64,000 bases of DNA from Planctomycetota bacterium. Lineage in GTDB: Bacteria > Planctomycetota > Phycisphaerae > Phycisphaerales > UBA1924. Position 1 is the first letter of the stretch. Each line of letters opens with the position of its first letter. Positions 1-8,700 of this stretch are shown one piece after another. Position numbers and translations under genes: made by a program. The stretch is taken from contig JAFLCN010000006.1 of assembly GCA_017303555.1 (NCBI GenBank), forward strand, positions 1-64,000, given 5' to 3'. The notes below the pieces were generated by a model. That model saw only the letters and a program-made list of their open reading frames with translations. It did not search any database and was not told where the DNA came from.

Positions 1-127
1 CGAGTACATCGAAATGTTCTACAATCGCAGGCGTCTGCACGCCGCGCTCGACTATGTCAGCCCCGAACAGTTCGAGGCGAGTCGGCGTGGTTGATCAAAG
101 TGTGTCAACGGAAACTGGGTCAGGTCA
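1..127 (+). mobile_element. Right end of an IS3-family insertion sequence
   Basis: The element runs in from the left edge and appears to end at 127 with GGGTCAGGTCA (117-127). Its complement begins TGACCTGACCC, a normal IS3-family terminus starting with TG. On the other side of 127 the minus-strand gene at 52-1215 stops matching its own family and reads into the element, which fixes the junction. The left end and any target duplication are outside the window. Confidence 0.8.
2..94 (+). CDS. IS3-family transposase, C-terminal fragment (cut by window edge)
   Basis: Reading from base 2 gives about 30 residues ending at a TGA at 92-94, with the stretch [16 protein letters not shown]. This is the characteristic end of the DDE integrase (OrfB) of IS3-family elements, where YN..R.H..L.Y.SP closes the catalytic domain. 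Only the last residues are in the window; the catalytic DDE residues and the frameshifted OrfA lie outside. The stop is followed within 33 bases by a terminal-repeat-like end of the element. The family is clear from the motif; the subgroup (perhaps IS407-like, from the TGACCTG terminus) is inference. Confidence 0.85.
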   Translation, partial: EYIEMFYNRRRLHAALDYVSPEQFEASRRG

Positions 128-1215
128 ATCAAGAAGTCCGCATCATCCACCGCGCCATCAAAATTGATGTCCGACGGACACGCTGGCCATTCCGGAATCG
201 TCGCAACAAACGCCACGTTTCCAAACCACGGGCTTTGCGCGTATCCGCACACTGTTTTCCCATCATCCGAAAGTCCCGCGATGTTCGTCAGCATGTAGTA
301 GTCGAGGCCCGTCGCTCCGAACCGCTGCAATACCTGGCGAAGATCACGGGCTCGCTCGCCTCGCCGGCGAACGAACGCCATCGGCCAACCCGGCCGCGGA
401 GCGACGCCTGCCGCGATCTCGCCACCGTTCGAGAGGAAGTTGATGTACGAAACCCCGGATGTCCCGAGTGGCGAGAGAAAGAAGTCGGCTTCCGCATCAA
501 TATGCCAGACGATTCCGCGATAGGCACTGCTGCCGCCGCCCCAATCAAAGAAGCCCGCCGCGTATGCGCCATCTGAGCTGACCGAATCGAATTCGGCCTT
601 GGGAAAATTCTTTGTTTCGGCGACAAAGCCGCCGCTTACTGGGGTCAGCAGCCACACAGTACCGAATGGCCCGCCCGTTGCGTACGTCGCTCCCGCCACA
701 ATCGAGCCGTCAAAGTTAATCGCGGCAACTCGGCCGACGCCCGAAGAAAACAAGCCTTGCATCACGCCCAGGCGCTCCATGAGAACGGGAGTTCCCATTT
801 GTCCCACAAGCCGCTGCCCGTCACCTGAAAGCGCGCGCCGTGCAAGTGTTACGTCCGTCGATGGCGAGAAAGGATGTTGCCAATCCACTCGCCCCAATCC
901 CCACGGCCCGCTCCAGAATCGGAAGTTGGCACCACCAAATGATGCGACTTCTCCAAAGCGAACGGAGCCGTCGTAGTTCAGAGCGTGATAGTTGAGATAC
1001 CCGCCTTGATCCGGCGAGAACTCTGTTGGCCTCAACCCCGTCGCCGCAGTCCAAATCATGTATTGCCCGACCACGGTCTTTCCGTCGCCCGACATCGCCA
1101 TCGCCGTCACCATCACCAGCGGCGGATTGTCATTCGATCGCAAGTATGTGATCGAAGCAGTCGGATTGGCGGCGTGTGCGACAGCCGCAAAGGCGAGTGG
1201 AAGCCAGTAACGCAT
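52..1215 (-). CDS. Secreted HAF-repeat-like protein with dockerin-like tail truncated by the IS3 insertion
   Basis: The start chosen at 1215 gives [15 protein letters not shown], a short signal peptide; the open frame continues upstream without family-like sequence. The body has repeated [27 protein letters not shown] and SDDGKTVCG units, each followed by a W- or G-rich stretch, like HAF repeats of extracellular proteins. Near the end, [18 protein letters not shown] begins the dockerin-like tail seen on two other proteins in this window. It breaks off at the codon covering 127-129. The last 24 residues are read out of the IS3 end, so about a dozen native tail residues are lost. A product may still be made and exported, but with a broken tail. 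Enzymatic function is not recognised. Confidence 0.75.
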   Translation of the reverse strand: MRYWLPLAFAAVAHAANPTASITYLRSNDNPPLVMVTAMAMSGDGKTVVGQYMIWTAATGLRPTEFSPDQGGYLNYHALNYDGSVRFGEVASFGGANFRFWSGPWGLGRVDWQHPFSPSTDVTLARRALSGDGQRLVGQMGTPVLMERLGVMQGLFSSGVGRVAAINFDGSIVAGATYATGGPFGTVWLLTPVSGGFVAETKNFPKAEFDSVSSDGAYAAGFFDWGGGSSAYRGIVWHIDAEADFFLSPLGTSGVSYINFLSNGGEIAAGVAPRPGWPMAFVRRRGERARDLRQVLQRFGATGLDYYMLTNIAGLSDDGKTVCGYAQSPWFGNVAFVATIPEWPACPSDINFDGAVDDADFLIDLTQFPLTHFDQPRRLASNCSGLT

Positions 1216-1559
1216 TGTGGGGTCCCCGGTGTTCCGCAAGTGTATTGAAACCCGCGGCGCGCCCTCAGTCACCCAAACCATCGTGTCCTCGTGGCGCGGG
1301 TTTGAAACCGTGCTGGCGCTCCTTGCGTGCTCCGGGGGCCGTTGGTGGAGGGGTTTGTCTTGGCGTGGGGCACGTTTCACAAGCGCGCTTCGGAGAAGCG
1401 GGCCACCAAAGGCAAGCCAATTCGTGGCGAGAGGGCATCTGCAAAGACCTGCGGGACAAGCACTTACAAGAATTGTTCAAAATACCGTACAAAAACCAAC
1501 ACTTGAAGTCGCGACGTGGTAAACTGGGCCCGATGAGAACTCTGTCCGGGGCTTTCGTT

Positions 1560-1714
1560 CCAGGGGAACGCCCTGGACATCTGATCACGTCCGGACTTCC
1601 GGTGGGAATGGCACGCGTTCAGCGTGCTGCGAATCCACTTCTGTCGACCGAGGGTGTCGCTCGCCGACTCGCTTCCACCCTCGGCTCGACTCTTTCAGCC
1701 CGGTTGGGCTGAAA
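1560..1714. repeat. Intergenic multi-hairpin repeat element, copy A
   Basis: Four stems sit in a row in the gene-free stretch 1216-1900. They are CCAGGG/CCCTGG (1560-1576), GCACGC/GCGTGC (1611-1627), CCGAGGGTG/CACCCTCGG (1648-1656 with 1676-1684) and TTTCAGCCC/GGGCTGAAA (1693-1701 with 1706-1714, loop GGTT). The long third stem encloses CGCTCG and GACTCGCT. Copy B at 17423-17526 has the same plan with different stem sequences. The last hairpin could also stop transcription. The rest of 1216-1900 shows nothing else beyond a pyrimidine-rich leader at about 1828-1880. Confidence 0.6.
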
Positions 1715-1900
1715 GGCGTTTGCGCTTCGGCACACTATGGGGCAACGGGGGCAACGGCCGCGGCGTTCGTGCACGAAGCCTGTCGGCGGGGAGGAGGGAG
1801 GGGGCTTCAGGCGGGCGAATGCCGCACTGTCTTCTTCGTTTCACTCTCTGCGTTTCTTTCTTCTTCTTTCGTTCTCTTCACACTCTACCGGAGACTTCAC

Positions 1901-2821
1901 ATGAGCGGCACGCGATCCATTTCGAGCACGATGCGGCAGGAGATCATCGACGCGATCAAGGCGGCGGAGAAGCGGCTGGGGCGGGTGCCGAAGCGGGCGG
2001 AGTTTTTTGAGGGGGCGGGGATCAGCAAGAGGGCGTTGAGCGGTTTGTTTGAATCGTGGGCTGCGGCTGTGCGTGCCGCGGGGATGAAGCCGCGGCGGAG
2101 GGCGAAGGTGCGGGCGGCGGAGGAGCTGATTGCGGATTGGGGGCGGGTGGTGCGGAAGCTGGGGCGGCGGCCGACGCAGATTGAGTATCAGAAGAGCGGG
2201 CAGTTCAGTTGGTTTCAGTGGAAGAGCAAATTTGGGCGGTGGGCGGCGGCGGAGCGGGTGTTTCGGGAGTACTCGTACACCAAGCCGGAATGGAAGGATG
2301 TGATTGCGATCTTGGGGAGCGAGGGGCCGAAGGAGGCGGAGGCTGCGAGGGGGCTGGCGGCTGCGAAAGGCGCTGCGGCGAATTCGAGCGTGGTGATGAT
2401 GGATTCGGCGCGGGGGCTGATTGAATTCAAGAACGAGTGGCACGCGTGGCTGAAGGCGGAAACGCCGGGGAAAGCGGGGGCACCGGCCTATGGCGACCCG
2501 ATCGATTTTCGGCGGTTTCGTCATGCGCCTGTGAACGAGAGCGGCGTGGTGCTGCTGTTTGGCATGCTCGCGGCGGAGATGGGGCTGTTGATTGAAGCGG
2601 TGCAGCCGGGGTTTCCGGATTGCGAGGCGAAGTACAAGGGGGAGGATGGGAAGTGGCGGCGGCTGCGGATTGAGTTTGAGTATGAGAGCCGGAACTTTCT
2701 GGTGCATGGGCACGATGCGGCGGGTTGCGATGTGGTTGTGTGCTGGAGGCACAATTGGAAGGAGTGTCCGGTGAAGGTGGTGGAGTTGTGCAGTGTGGTG
2801 CGGGAGTTGAAGGCGGCGTGA
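1901..2821 (+). CDS. Homing-endonuclease-associated-repeat protein with PD-(D/E)XK-like C-terminal domain
   Basis: The ATG at 1901 follows GGAGACTT and starts where the family-like sequence starts, giving 306 residues. Residues about 12-60 and 75-122 are two helix-rich repeats (LGRVPKRAEFF...SWAAAVRAAG, then LGRRPTQIEY...KFGRWAAAERVF) of the type found beside homing and HNH endonucleases, where they bind DNA. The C-terminal part has PDCEAKY, then RIEFEYESRNF, HGHDAAGCDVVVCW and HNW. An acidic residue, an E-F-E strand and a CDVVVCW strand are what a PD-(D/E)XK nuclease core would show. No HNH motif is present. The cleavage activity is inference; the repeats are secure. It may be a stand-alone DNA-repair, restriction or selfish nuclease. 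Confidence 0.7.
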   Translation: MSGTRSISSTMRQEIIDAIKAAEKRLGRVPKRAEFFEGAGISKRALSGLFESWAAAVRAAGMKPRRRAKVRAAEELIADWGRVVRKLGRRPTQIEYQKSGQFSWFQWKSKFGRWAAAERVFREYSYTKPEWKDVIAILGSEGPKEAEAARGLAAAKGAAANSSVVMMDSARGLIEFKNEWHAWLKAETPGKAGAPAYGDPIDFRRFRHAPVNESGVVLLFGMLAAEMGLLIEAVQPGFPDCEAKYKGEDGKWRRLRIEFEYESRNFLVHGHDAAGCDVVVCWRHNWKECPVKVVELCSVVRELKAA

Positions 2822-2859
2822 GGGGTGCCGCGCGAGTTCTGACCTCACTACCTTTCTCT

Positions 2860-4314
2860 ATGTTCCGCTTCGCCCTTCTTTTCGGATTCCTCGCCATGCC
2901 CGCAATTTCCACACTGGCCCAACCCTTCCAAGCCTCCGTGTTCGTCTCCGCCAAAGACGCCAAGACGCAGCTCGCCCCCGGCGGCACATTCACTTCCGCG
3001 CAGCCCGGCCCTGCGCAAGCCACCATCTTCCTTGATGATGCGAAGACCTTTCAAACCATCGTCGGCATCGGCGGGGCGATCACCGACGCATCCGCCGAGG
3101 TCTTCGCAAAGCTCCCGGCCGACAAGCAGCGCGAATTGATCGCCGCGTACTTCGATCCGAAAGCGGGCATCGGCTACTCGCTCATCCGCACGAACATCCA
3201 CTCGTGCGATTTTTCGAGCGCGAGCTACACGTACGTTGCCGAGAACGACACGGCGCTGGCGACCTTCAACATCGCGCCCGATCTCAAGCACCGCGTGCCC
3301 ATGATCAAGCAGGCGATCGCGGCGAGTGGTGGGGGGAGTGGTGGGGGCGGGAAGGAAATGACCGTGTATGCCAGCCCGTGGTCGCCGCCGGCGTGGATGA
3401 AGACCAACGGCAACATGCTGCAGGGGGGCGAGCTCAAGCCGGAGTTTGCGGGGGCGTGGGCGAAGTACTACATCAAGTTTATTGAAGCGTATGAGAAGCA
3501 GGGGATTCCGATCTTCGGCGTGAGCGTGCAGAACGAGCCCGCGGCGGTGCAGCGGTGGGAATCGTGCATCTACAGCGCGGAGCAGGAGCGGGATTTTGTG
3601 AAGGATCATCTGGGTCCGGCGCTGGTGAAGGCGGGGATGTTGGATGTGAATGATCTGGATGCCGCGGGATCGAAGAAGATCATTGTGTGGGATCACAACC
3701 GGGACATCATGTATGAGCGTGCGCGGGGAGTGCTGGAGGACCCTGCCGCGGCAAAGTATGTGTGGGGAGTCGGCTTTCACTGGTACGTCGGCGATCACTT
3801 TGAGAACGTGCGGTTGGTGCAGGAGCGGTTCCCGAAGACGCATTTGTTGTTCACGGAAGGGTGCGTCGAGAGCTATGACGCGGCGAAGGTGAATGAGTGG
3901 GGCGCGGGCGAGCGGTACGGGCGATCGCTGTTCAACGATTTCAACAACGGCGCGGTGGGCTGGACGGATTGGAACATTCTGCTCGATGAGAAGGGCGGCC
4001 CGAACCATGTCGGCAACTTCTGCTTCGCGCCGGTGCATGCAGATATCGCAACGGGCGAGCTGACGTACATGAACTCGTTCTACTACCTCGGGCACTTTTC
4101 GAAGTTTGTGCGGCCGGGTGCGAAGCGGATTATCGCTTCGAATACATCGGATGAGCTGCTCTCTGTTGCGTTCAAGAACCCGGATGGCTCGATTGCCGTG
4201 GTGATGATGAATCAGACGGAGAAAGCGATCGAGGTGAATATCCAGATGGGCGGGCAGGCGGTGAAGGCGAAGTCGGAGGCGCGTTCGATCGTGACGGCGG
4301 TGGTGCGGAGATAG
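2860..4314 (+). CDS. Glycoside hydrolase family 30 (glucosylceramidase-like) secreted enzyme
   Basis: 484 residues beginning MFRFALLFGFLAMPAISTLA, a signal peptide, so the enzyme is exported. GIGGAITDASAEVF, YSLIRTNIHSCDFS and ASPWSPPAWMKTNG are the usual GH30 landmarks. E226 in VQNEP is the acid/base and E333 in LFTEGC is the nucleophile, both placed as in clan A TIM barrels. GWTDWNILLDEKGGPNH and a C-terminal beta domain complete the fold. GH30 enzymes cleave beta-glucosyl, beta-xylosyl or beta-fucosyl bonds; the substrate cannot be read here. A short Gly/Ser run (about residues 156-164) sits on a surface loop before the YASPW strand. The start lacks a clear ribosome site and begins 38 bases after the preceding gene. 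Confidence 0.92.
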   Translation: MFRFALLFGFLAMPAISTLAQPFQASVFVSAKDAKTQLAPGGTFTSAQPGPAQATIFLDDAKTFQTIVGIGGAITDASAEVFAKLPADKQRELIAAYFDPKAGIGYSLIRTNIHSCDFSSASYTYVAENDTALATFNIAPDLKHRVPMIKQAIAASGGGSGGGGKEMTVYASPWSPPAWMKTNGNMLQGGELKPEFAGAWAKYYIKFIEAYEKQGIPIFGVSVQNEPAAVQRWESCIYSAEQERDFVKDHLGPALVKAGMLDVNDLDAAGSKKIIVWDHNRDIMYERARGVLEDPAAAKYVWGVGFHWYVGDHFENVRLVQERFPKTHLLFTEGCVESYDAAKVNEWGAGERYGRSLFNDFNNGAVGWTDWNILLDEKGGPNHVGNFCFAPVHADIATGELTYMNSFYYLGHFSKFVRPGAKRIIASNTSDELLSVAFKNPDGSIAVVMMNQTEKAIEVNIQMGGQAVKAKSEARSIVTAVVRR

Positions 4315-4373
4315 GGTCCTGGGTTCTGTGCCGTTCGGCACTCTGCATTCTCAACTTCGATTGTTCCCCCTTA

Positions 4374-4403
4374 TTCTCTGTGTCTCTGTGCCTCTGTGGT
4401 GAA
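4374..4403 (-). repeat. TTCACCACAGAGGCACAGAG-type intergenic repeat
   Basis: On the minus strand this reads TTCACCACAGAGGCACAGAG followed by ACACAGAGAA. It matches the copy inside kbl (16818-16847) at 28 of 30 positions by eye. It sits just upstream of the FkbM start, so it forms part of that gene's leader. Confidence 0.75.
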
Positions 4404-4411
4404 TCCTCTCT

Positions 4412-5074
4412 ATGAATCTCGCTGTGGACAGCACCTTTGATGCCGCGTACGCCCGCTTCGCGAAGCGGCGGCGACCGATCGGCACCGTGATCGATGTCGG
4501 CGCATCGAACGGGAGCTGGACCGCGCTTTCGTACCGGCACTTCCCGGGCGCGAAGTGGCTGCTGCTCGAAGGCCTGCCCGCGCACGAGCCGACGCTCGCG
4601 CAGTTTGTGAAGCAGGCGCCGAATATTCAGTACGAGCTCGTCCTCGCCGGGGACCGCGACGGCGAAGGGCATCTCTATCTTGGGCCAGACAACTTCGGCG
4701 GCGCGGCGCACAACCGGGCGTATGAAGGCAAGACCATCCAGCGTCCGATGCGGTCGATCGACAGCCTGGTTGCGCAGCACGCGCTCCCCGGGCCGTACTT
4801 CATCAAGCTTGATACGCACGGCTTCGAGCGGGAGATTCTCGCGGGCGCAGCCGAGACGCTGAAGCGGGCGAACCTGGTGCTGCTGGAGGTTTACAACTTC
4901 GAGCTGAGCCCCGGCATGCCGCGGTTTGCCGCGATGTGCGAGCACATGGAGAAGCTGGGCTTCCGCTGCACTGATCTTGTCGATCCGCTTCGGCGGACGG
5001 ATGGTGTGCTTTGGCAGATGGATCTGTTCTTTGAGCCAGTGGCCGCGCCGGCGTTTGCAAACACGCAGTGGTAG
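4412..5074 (+). CDS. FkbM-family SAM-dependent methyltransferase
   Basis: 220 residues. VIDVGASNGSWTAL (about 26-39) is the SAM-binding motif I, LLLEGLPAHEPTL carries the acidic motif II that holds the ribose, and SIDSLVAQHALPGPYFIKLD is the signature FkbM stretch, followed by HGFEREILAGA. Members O-methylate sugars, polyketides or lipids; the substrate is not visible. No signal peptide, so it is cytoplasmic. It lies about 100 bases after the GH30 gene with a repeat copy between them, and there is no other sugar gene next to it, so the pairing with GH30 may be accidental. The 71-residue ORF downstream is separated by more than 450 bases. Confidence 0.88.
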   Translation: MNLAVDSTFDAAYARFAKRRRPIGTVIDVGASNGSWTALSYRHFPGAKWLLLEGLPAHEPTLAQFVKQAPNIQYELVLAGDRDGEGHLYLGPDNFGGAAHNRAYEGKTIQRPMRSIDSLVAQHALPGPYFIKLDTHGFEREILAGAAETLKRANLVLLEVYNFELSPGMPRFAAMCEHMEKLGFRCTDLVDPLRRTDGVLWQMDLFFEPVAAPAFANTQW

Positions 5075-5531
5075 CAAGCACAAACGTCGGCAACTCACCC
5101 GAGTTGCAGCAAACGCGGCCGCGAATGGCGGCTGTTACGGAAACAAAACAGCCTGTTTTCATAGCATTTTCATCGAATTTCTGTGATGACTTTTCCGTCT
5201 TTGTCGCCGATACTTGATCGGTCCAAAGGCATCTGAGCTGACTCATGAACACCGCTCAACATCAACTCGCGTTCGGACTCGTGCTTCAAGGCACGCACGT
5301 CCGACTTCCGCGCATCGCGCAGCTACCTGCCTGTTGCGCGGCGTGCCGGCGGATGTGACGAAAGTCGCCCCGCGAGCCAGTTTCGAAGCGAGCCGTTCCG
5401 TTCCAACCAAAGAACCCCGATTCAAGACCTCGGTCTTCCACGTTCACGTATTCCGGTCCGTCCAACGAAGAACACCCAAGCCGCGGCCCGCGCCCGATTG
5501 CGGGCCCGGCTCATGAATAAAGGAGTCACTC
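5075..5531. other. Gene-free stretch ahead of a small ORF
   Basis: No credible gene on either strand. Around 5140-5215 the base composition falls to AT-rich (TTTTCATAGCATTTTCATCG), unlike the flanks, so a promoter is possible, though no clear -35/-10 pair was found. The stretch ends in a hairpin and a strong ribosome site for the ORF at 5532. Confidence 0.5.
5485..5506 (+). promoter_or_regulatory. Hairpin in the leader of the 71-residue ORF
   Basis: GGCCCGC (5485-5491) pairs with GCGGGCC (5500-5506) around an eight-base loop, 19 bases before the AAGGAG ribosome site. It may be a leader control element or a chance GC stem. Confidence 0.35.
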
Positions 5532-5747
5532 ATGTCCGCTGTCCGTCGATTCTCGTTCTCCAGGCAGGCGTTGTCCGGCGCGGCCGAAGCCTTCCGCCAC
5601 CGCACCGAGTCCGTCGAGAACTCCAAGCGCGAGGCGGCCCCCGGTTTCGCGCAGACCTTCAGCGACCTCGCGGGGCGCGCGTTCCGCATCGCCAGTATCG
5701 ATCTGGATCGCGATCCGTGGTGGCTCTACTTTCGGCGCCGTCGCTGA
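5532..5747 (+). CDS. Small hypothetical protein (71 residues)
   Basis: The ATG at 5532 is preceded by AATAAAGGAGTCACTC, a strong and well-spaced Shine-Dalgarno site, which is the main reason to believe it. The product starts MSAVRRFSFSRQ, is rich in Arg and Ala, and ends in PWWLYFRRRR. It has no signal peptide, membrane helix or recognised domain. It ends 43 bases from the 3' end of the convergent TPR/transglutaminase gene. It could be a small planctomycete-specific protein or a fortuitous ORF. I do not recognise it. Confidence 0.45.
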   Translation: MSAVRRFSFSRQALSGAAEAFRHRTESVENSKREAAPGFAQTFSDLAGRAFRIASIDLDRDPWWLYFRRRR

Positions 5748-5790
5748 GCGGCGTTTCGAGCGAAGCGACTTGGGGCGGGGCGGCGTTGCG

Positions 5791-8700
5791 CTACTCCGGC
5801 TTTGTGCCGCGGGTGACTACCAGATCGCGTTCAAACGCGGCGACGGCCTCGGATGTGAGCGCGGCGGACGGGTTGTAGTCGCTCGCGGGGTAGTCCCCCT
5901 GCTTGAGCGTTAGCGTCGTTTCGATGATGATGTCATCGCCCCGTGTCGAGACTCTGCGCTCTGCGGCGGCTGCGGGCGTTTCGCGGCGCCACTCTGGTGA
6001 GTCCGGCTTGATGAGTTTGGTGCCGGGGCCGAGCTTGAGGGTTGTCGTCGAGCGGCTGGTGGATGTGTACGGAAGCTCGAGAGGCGTCTTGCGCTGATCG
6101 ACGTGGCGGAGGACATACCAGCGCCGATCGAAGATGTAGGGGAGCGTCACGGTCGTGTGGCCACCGACATCGAGGAGCGCCCCGGGCACGGTGTACTTGA
6201 TCTGGATCTTTAGCGGCTTTGACGTGTCGTTCGCATCGACGGGGGCAACGTCGAGAATCTGCGCTCCGCCCGGGCTGTACAGCGGCGCGAACTCCTCGAT
6301 CAGGCGCTGCTTGGGCGACTGGGCAAGCTCGCGCAGCCAGCCGGCGGCGAGCCCCGAGAGGGTGAGCGTTTCGCGGACGAGCAGATCGCGTCCAACCGCT
6401 TCGATCTCGCGTTCGGTTTCGAGAAGTGCCGCGGGGTTTGGATAGTCGGGGATGCGCTTCAGCACGGGGCCGGCGGGATCGAGCACCAACACCTGGCGAC
6501 CATTGAGTGCGTAGGGAGGCTGGCCGAGCGGATCGGTGTTCTTGTCGGTCAGATCGACAAAGAGGTCCATCTCCGGGAGGTACGCGATCATGTGGTTGAA
6601 CTGATCGCGCGAGGGGAGATCGTCGACGATCGGATAGTCGGTCGCGGCGAGGGCGAGGTGTGCGCGGATGCCGGCCGCTTCGAGAAGCTGAACGAAGAGG
6701 AGCGAGTGATCTTTGCAATCGCCGAAGCGGTTGGTGATGATCTCCGGAGCGGGCGTCGGGATCTGGGCGCGCGGTCCGAACTCGATGGCGCGGTATCCGA
6801 ACTCCTTCTGCACGTACGAGGCGATCGCGCGGACGGTCTGTTCGCGGCCTGCATCCGTGGGGACGAGAGACGCGGCGAGGTCGCGCACGGGCTGGGAAAG
6901 CTCGAGGCGGGAGGCGATCTTGGCGAGGTATTCGCGTCCGAGAGTGGGCCAATCGGCTCGGTTGGCGCCGAAGATGGCGCACGGGACGAACTTGATGATC
7001 GCGGGGCCGGAGGGCTCTGCTTCCCAGGCGGGCGAACGGTCGAAGAGGAACGCGACTCCGCCCGGGAACGGAACGGCGCGGGCGCCGTTCAGGGCGTGGA
7101 AGGCGAACTCCCCGTCCGGGGCTTCGACTGTTGCGGCGCCGCGCTCGAGGGCGAAGTGGGAGATCAGGAACCAACGCTGGAAGGGGAGTGCTTTGGGCTT
7201 GGAAAGATCGCGGCGGGTGACGACGAGCTCGACGGTGCGGCCGGGCGCGAGGGCGTTGATGGGGATGTGCAGCACGGCGTTCTGCGATGCGATGCCGCCC
7301 TGCGAATCGCTGGAAACGAAGTAGTTTGAAACGTCGCCGCTGGAGACGAGCCCGCCTTTGTCGTCGCGCACTTCGAGCTTGTTGACGAACAGGCGCTCGT
7401 ACTCGGGATCGAAATCGAAACGGAAGGTGCTGAGACTGTCGATGGCGCGCCGGTTGTTGATCGTGAACTTGTAGTACGTGGTTTGGCGGAAGTCGGTCCC
7501 TGGTTCGAGCTTGAAGCAGGCGACGCGGTGGTGGTAGAGCGAATCCGAATCGGTTGTGAACGGGGTCACGCCCTCGAGCGCCTGTGCGGGCATCGCGACG
7601 GCTTCGATGGGCTCCTTGAAGAGCGTCGGATCGCCCTGACCGAGGCGCGTGTGCACGCGCTGGAGCAGGTCTTTCACGGTCTGATCGGACGGGGCGAGCT
7701 TCTGTGCTTCCTCGAGCGAGAGCCGGGCGGCGGGCAGGCGATCGAGCGAAAACTCGGCGGCCCCTTTGTGATAGAGCGTGTAGGCGGTGCGGTAGCCGGA
7801 CTTGGAGAGCAGGTCGCTGGCTTCGATGATGTCGTTGTGCCGATCGAGCTCGTCGCAGAGCTCGATGAGGTCCTCGCCGGCGGCGGTGTCGACGGGGTCC
7901 GCATCGAGGCCGGCGCGGAGCGCGGCCGCGGCCTCATCGACCTGTCCGCGGGCGCGCAGGATCTTCGCGCGCAAGGTGCGGTTCGGGCCGAGGTCTTTGT
8001 ACTTTTCGAGGTCGCTGTCGGCCTCGTCGAATCGTTTCGCGGCGATGAAGAGCGCGTTGCGGGCGTTGATCGCTTTCTGGCGTGAGGCGGGGATCTCCAG
8101 GACGCGGCCGTACGCCTCGATCGCGCCGGATGAATCGCCCGACTGTTCGAGGGTCTCGGCGTAGAGCGAGAGCATCGCCTCCGAAGGCGAGGTCCCGAGC
8201 CGGTCTTTCATGTACGAGGCGGCCTCGGCGAACTTGTTCTGTTCGCGCAGCGCCTTGGCCGCGTTCAGAACGTAGACGGAGTCCTTCGGGTCGATCTCTG
8301 CGGCGCGCCGGAAGAACGTGTGGGCTTCTTGGTACTTCTCGTGTCCGAACTGGGTGATTCCGGCGTTGTTCCAGAACGTGGCGTCGCGGCCTTCGGCGGG
8401 CTGCTTGGTCGCGGCCGGTCCGATTTCGCCGAGCGAGGCGCGGTCGAGGATCTTGTCGAGCGCTTCGCGATCCGGCTTCGAGGCGGGTTGCCACGCGGCG
8501 GCGAGGCAGGCGATCGGTCCGCGGCGGAGGATGCGGAAGCGGTAGGCATAACGAACGCCCTCGGATTCGCGTTCGGCGGAGTAGCGGCTGATACGGACGC
8601 CCCCGGCCTCGGATTCGCCGGTCGATGCGATCTTTTCGCCCGGGAAATTGAACGAGTAGAAGCGGAGGAGTGCGTTGGTTACCGCGTCGTCGGTGATGGC

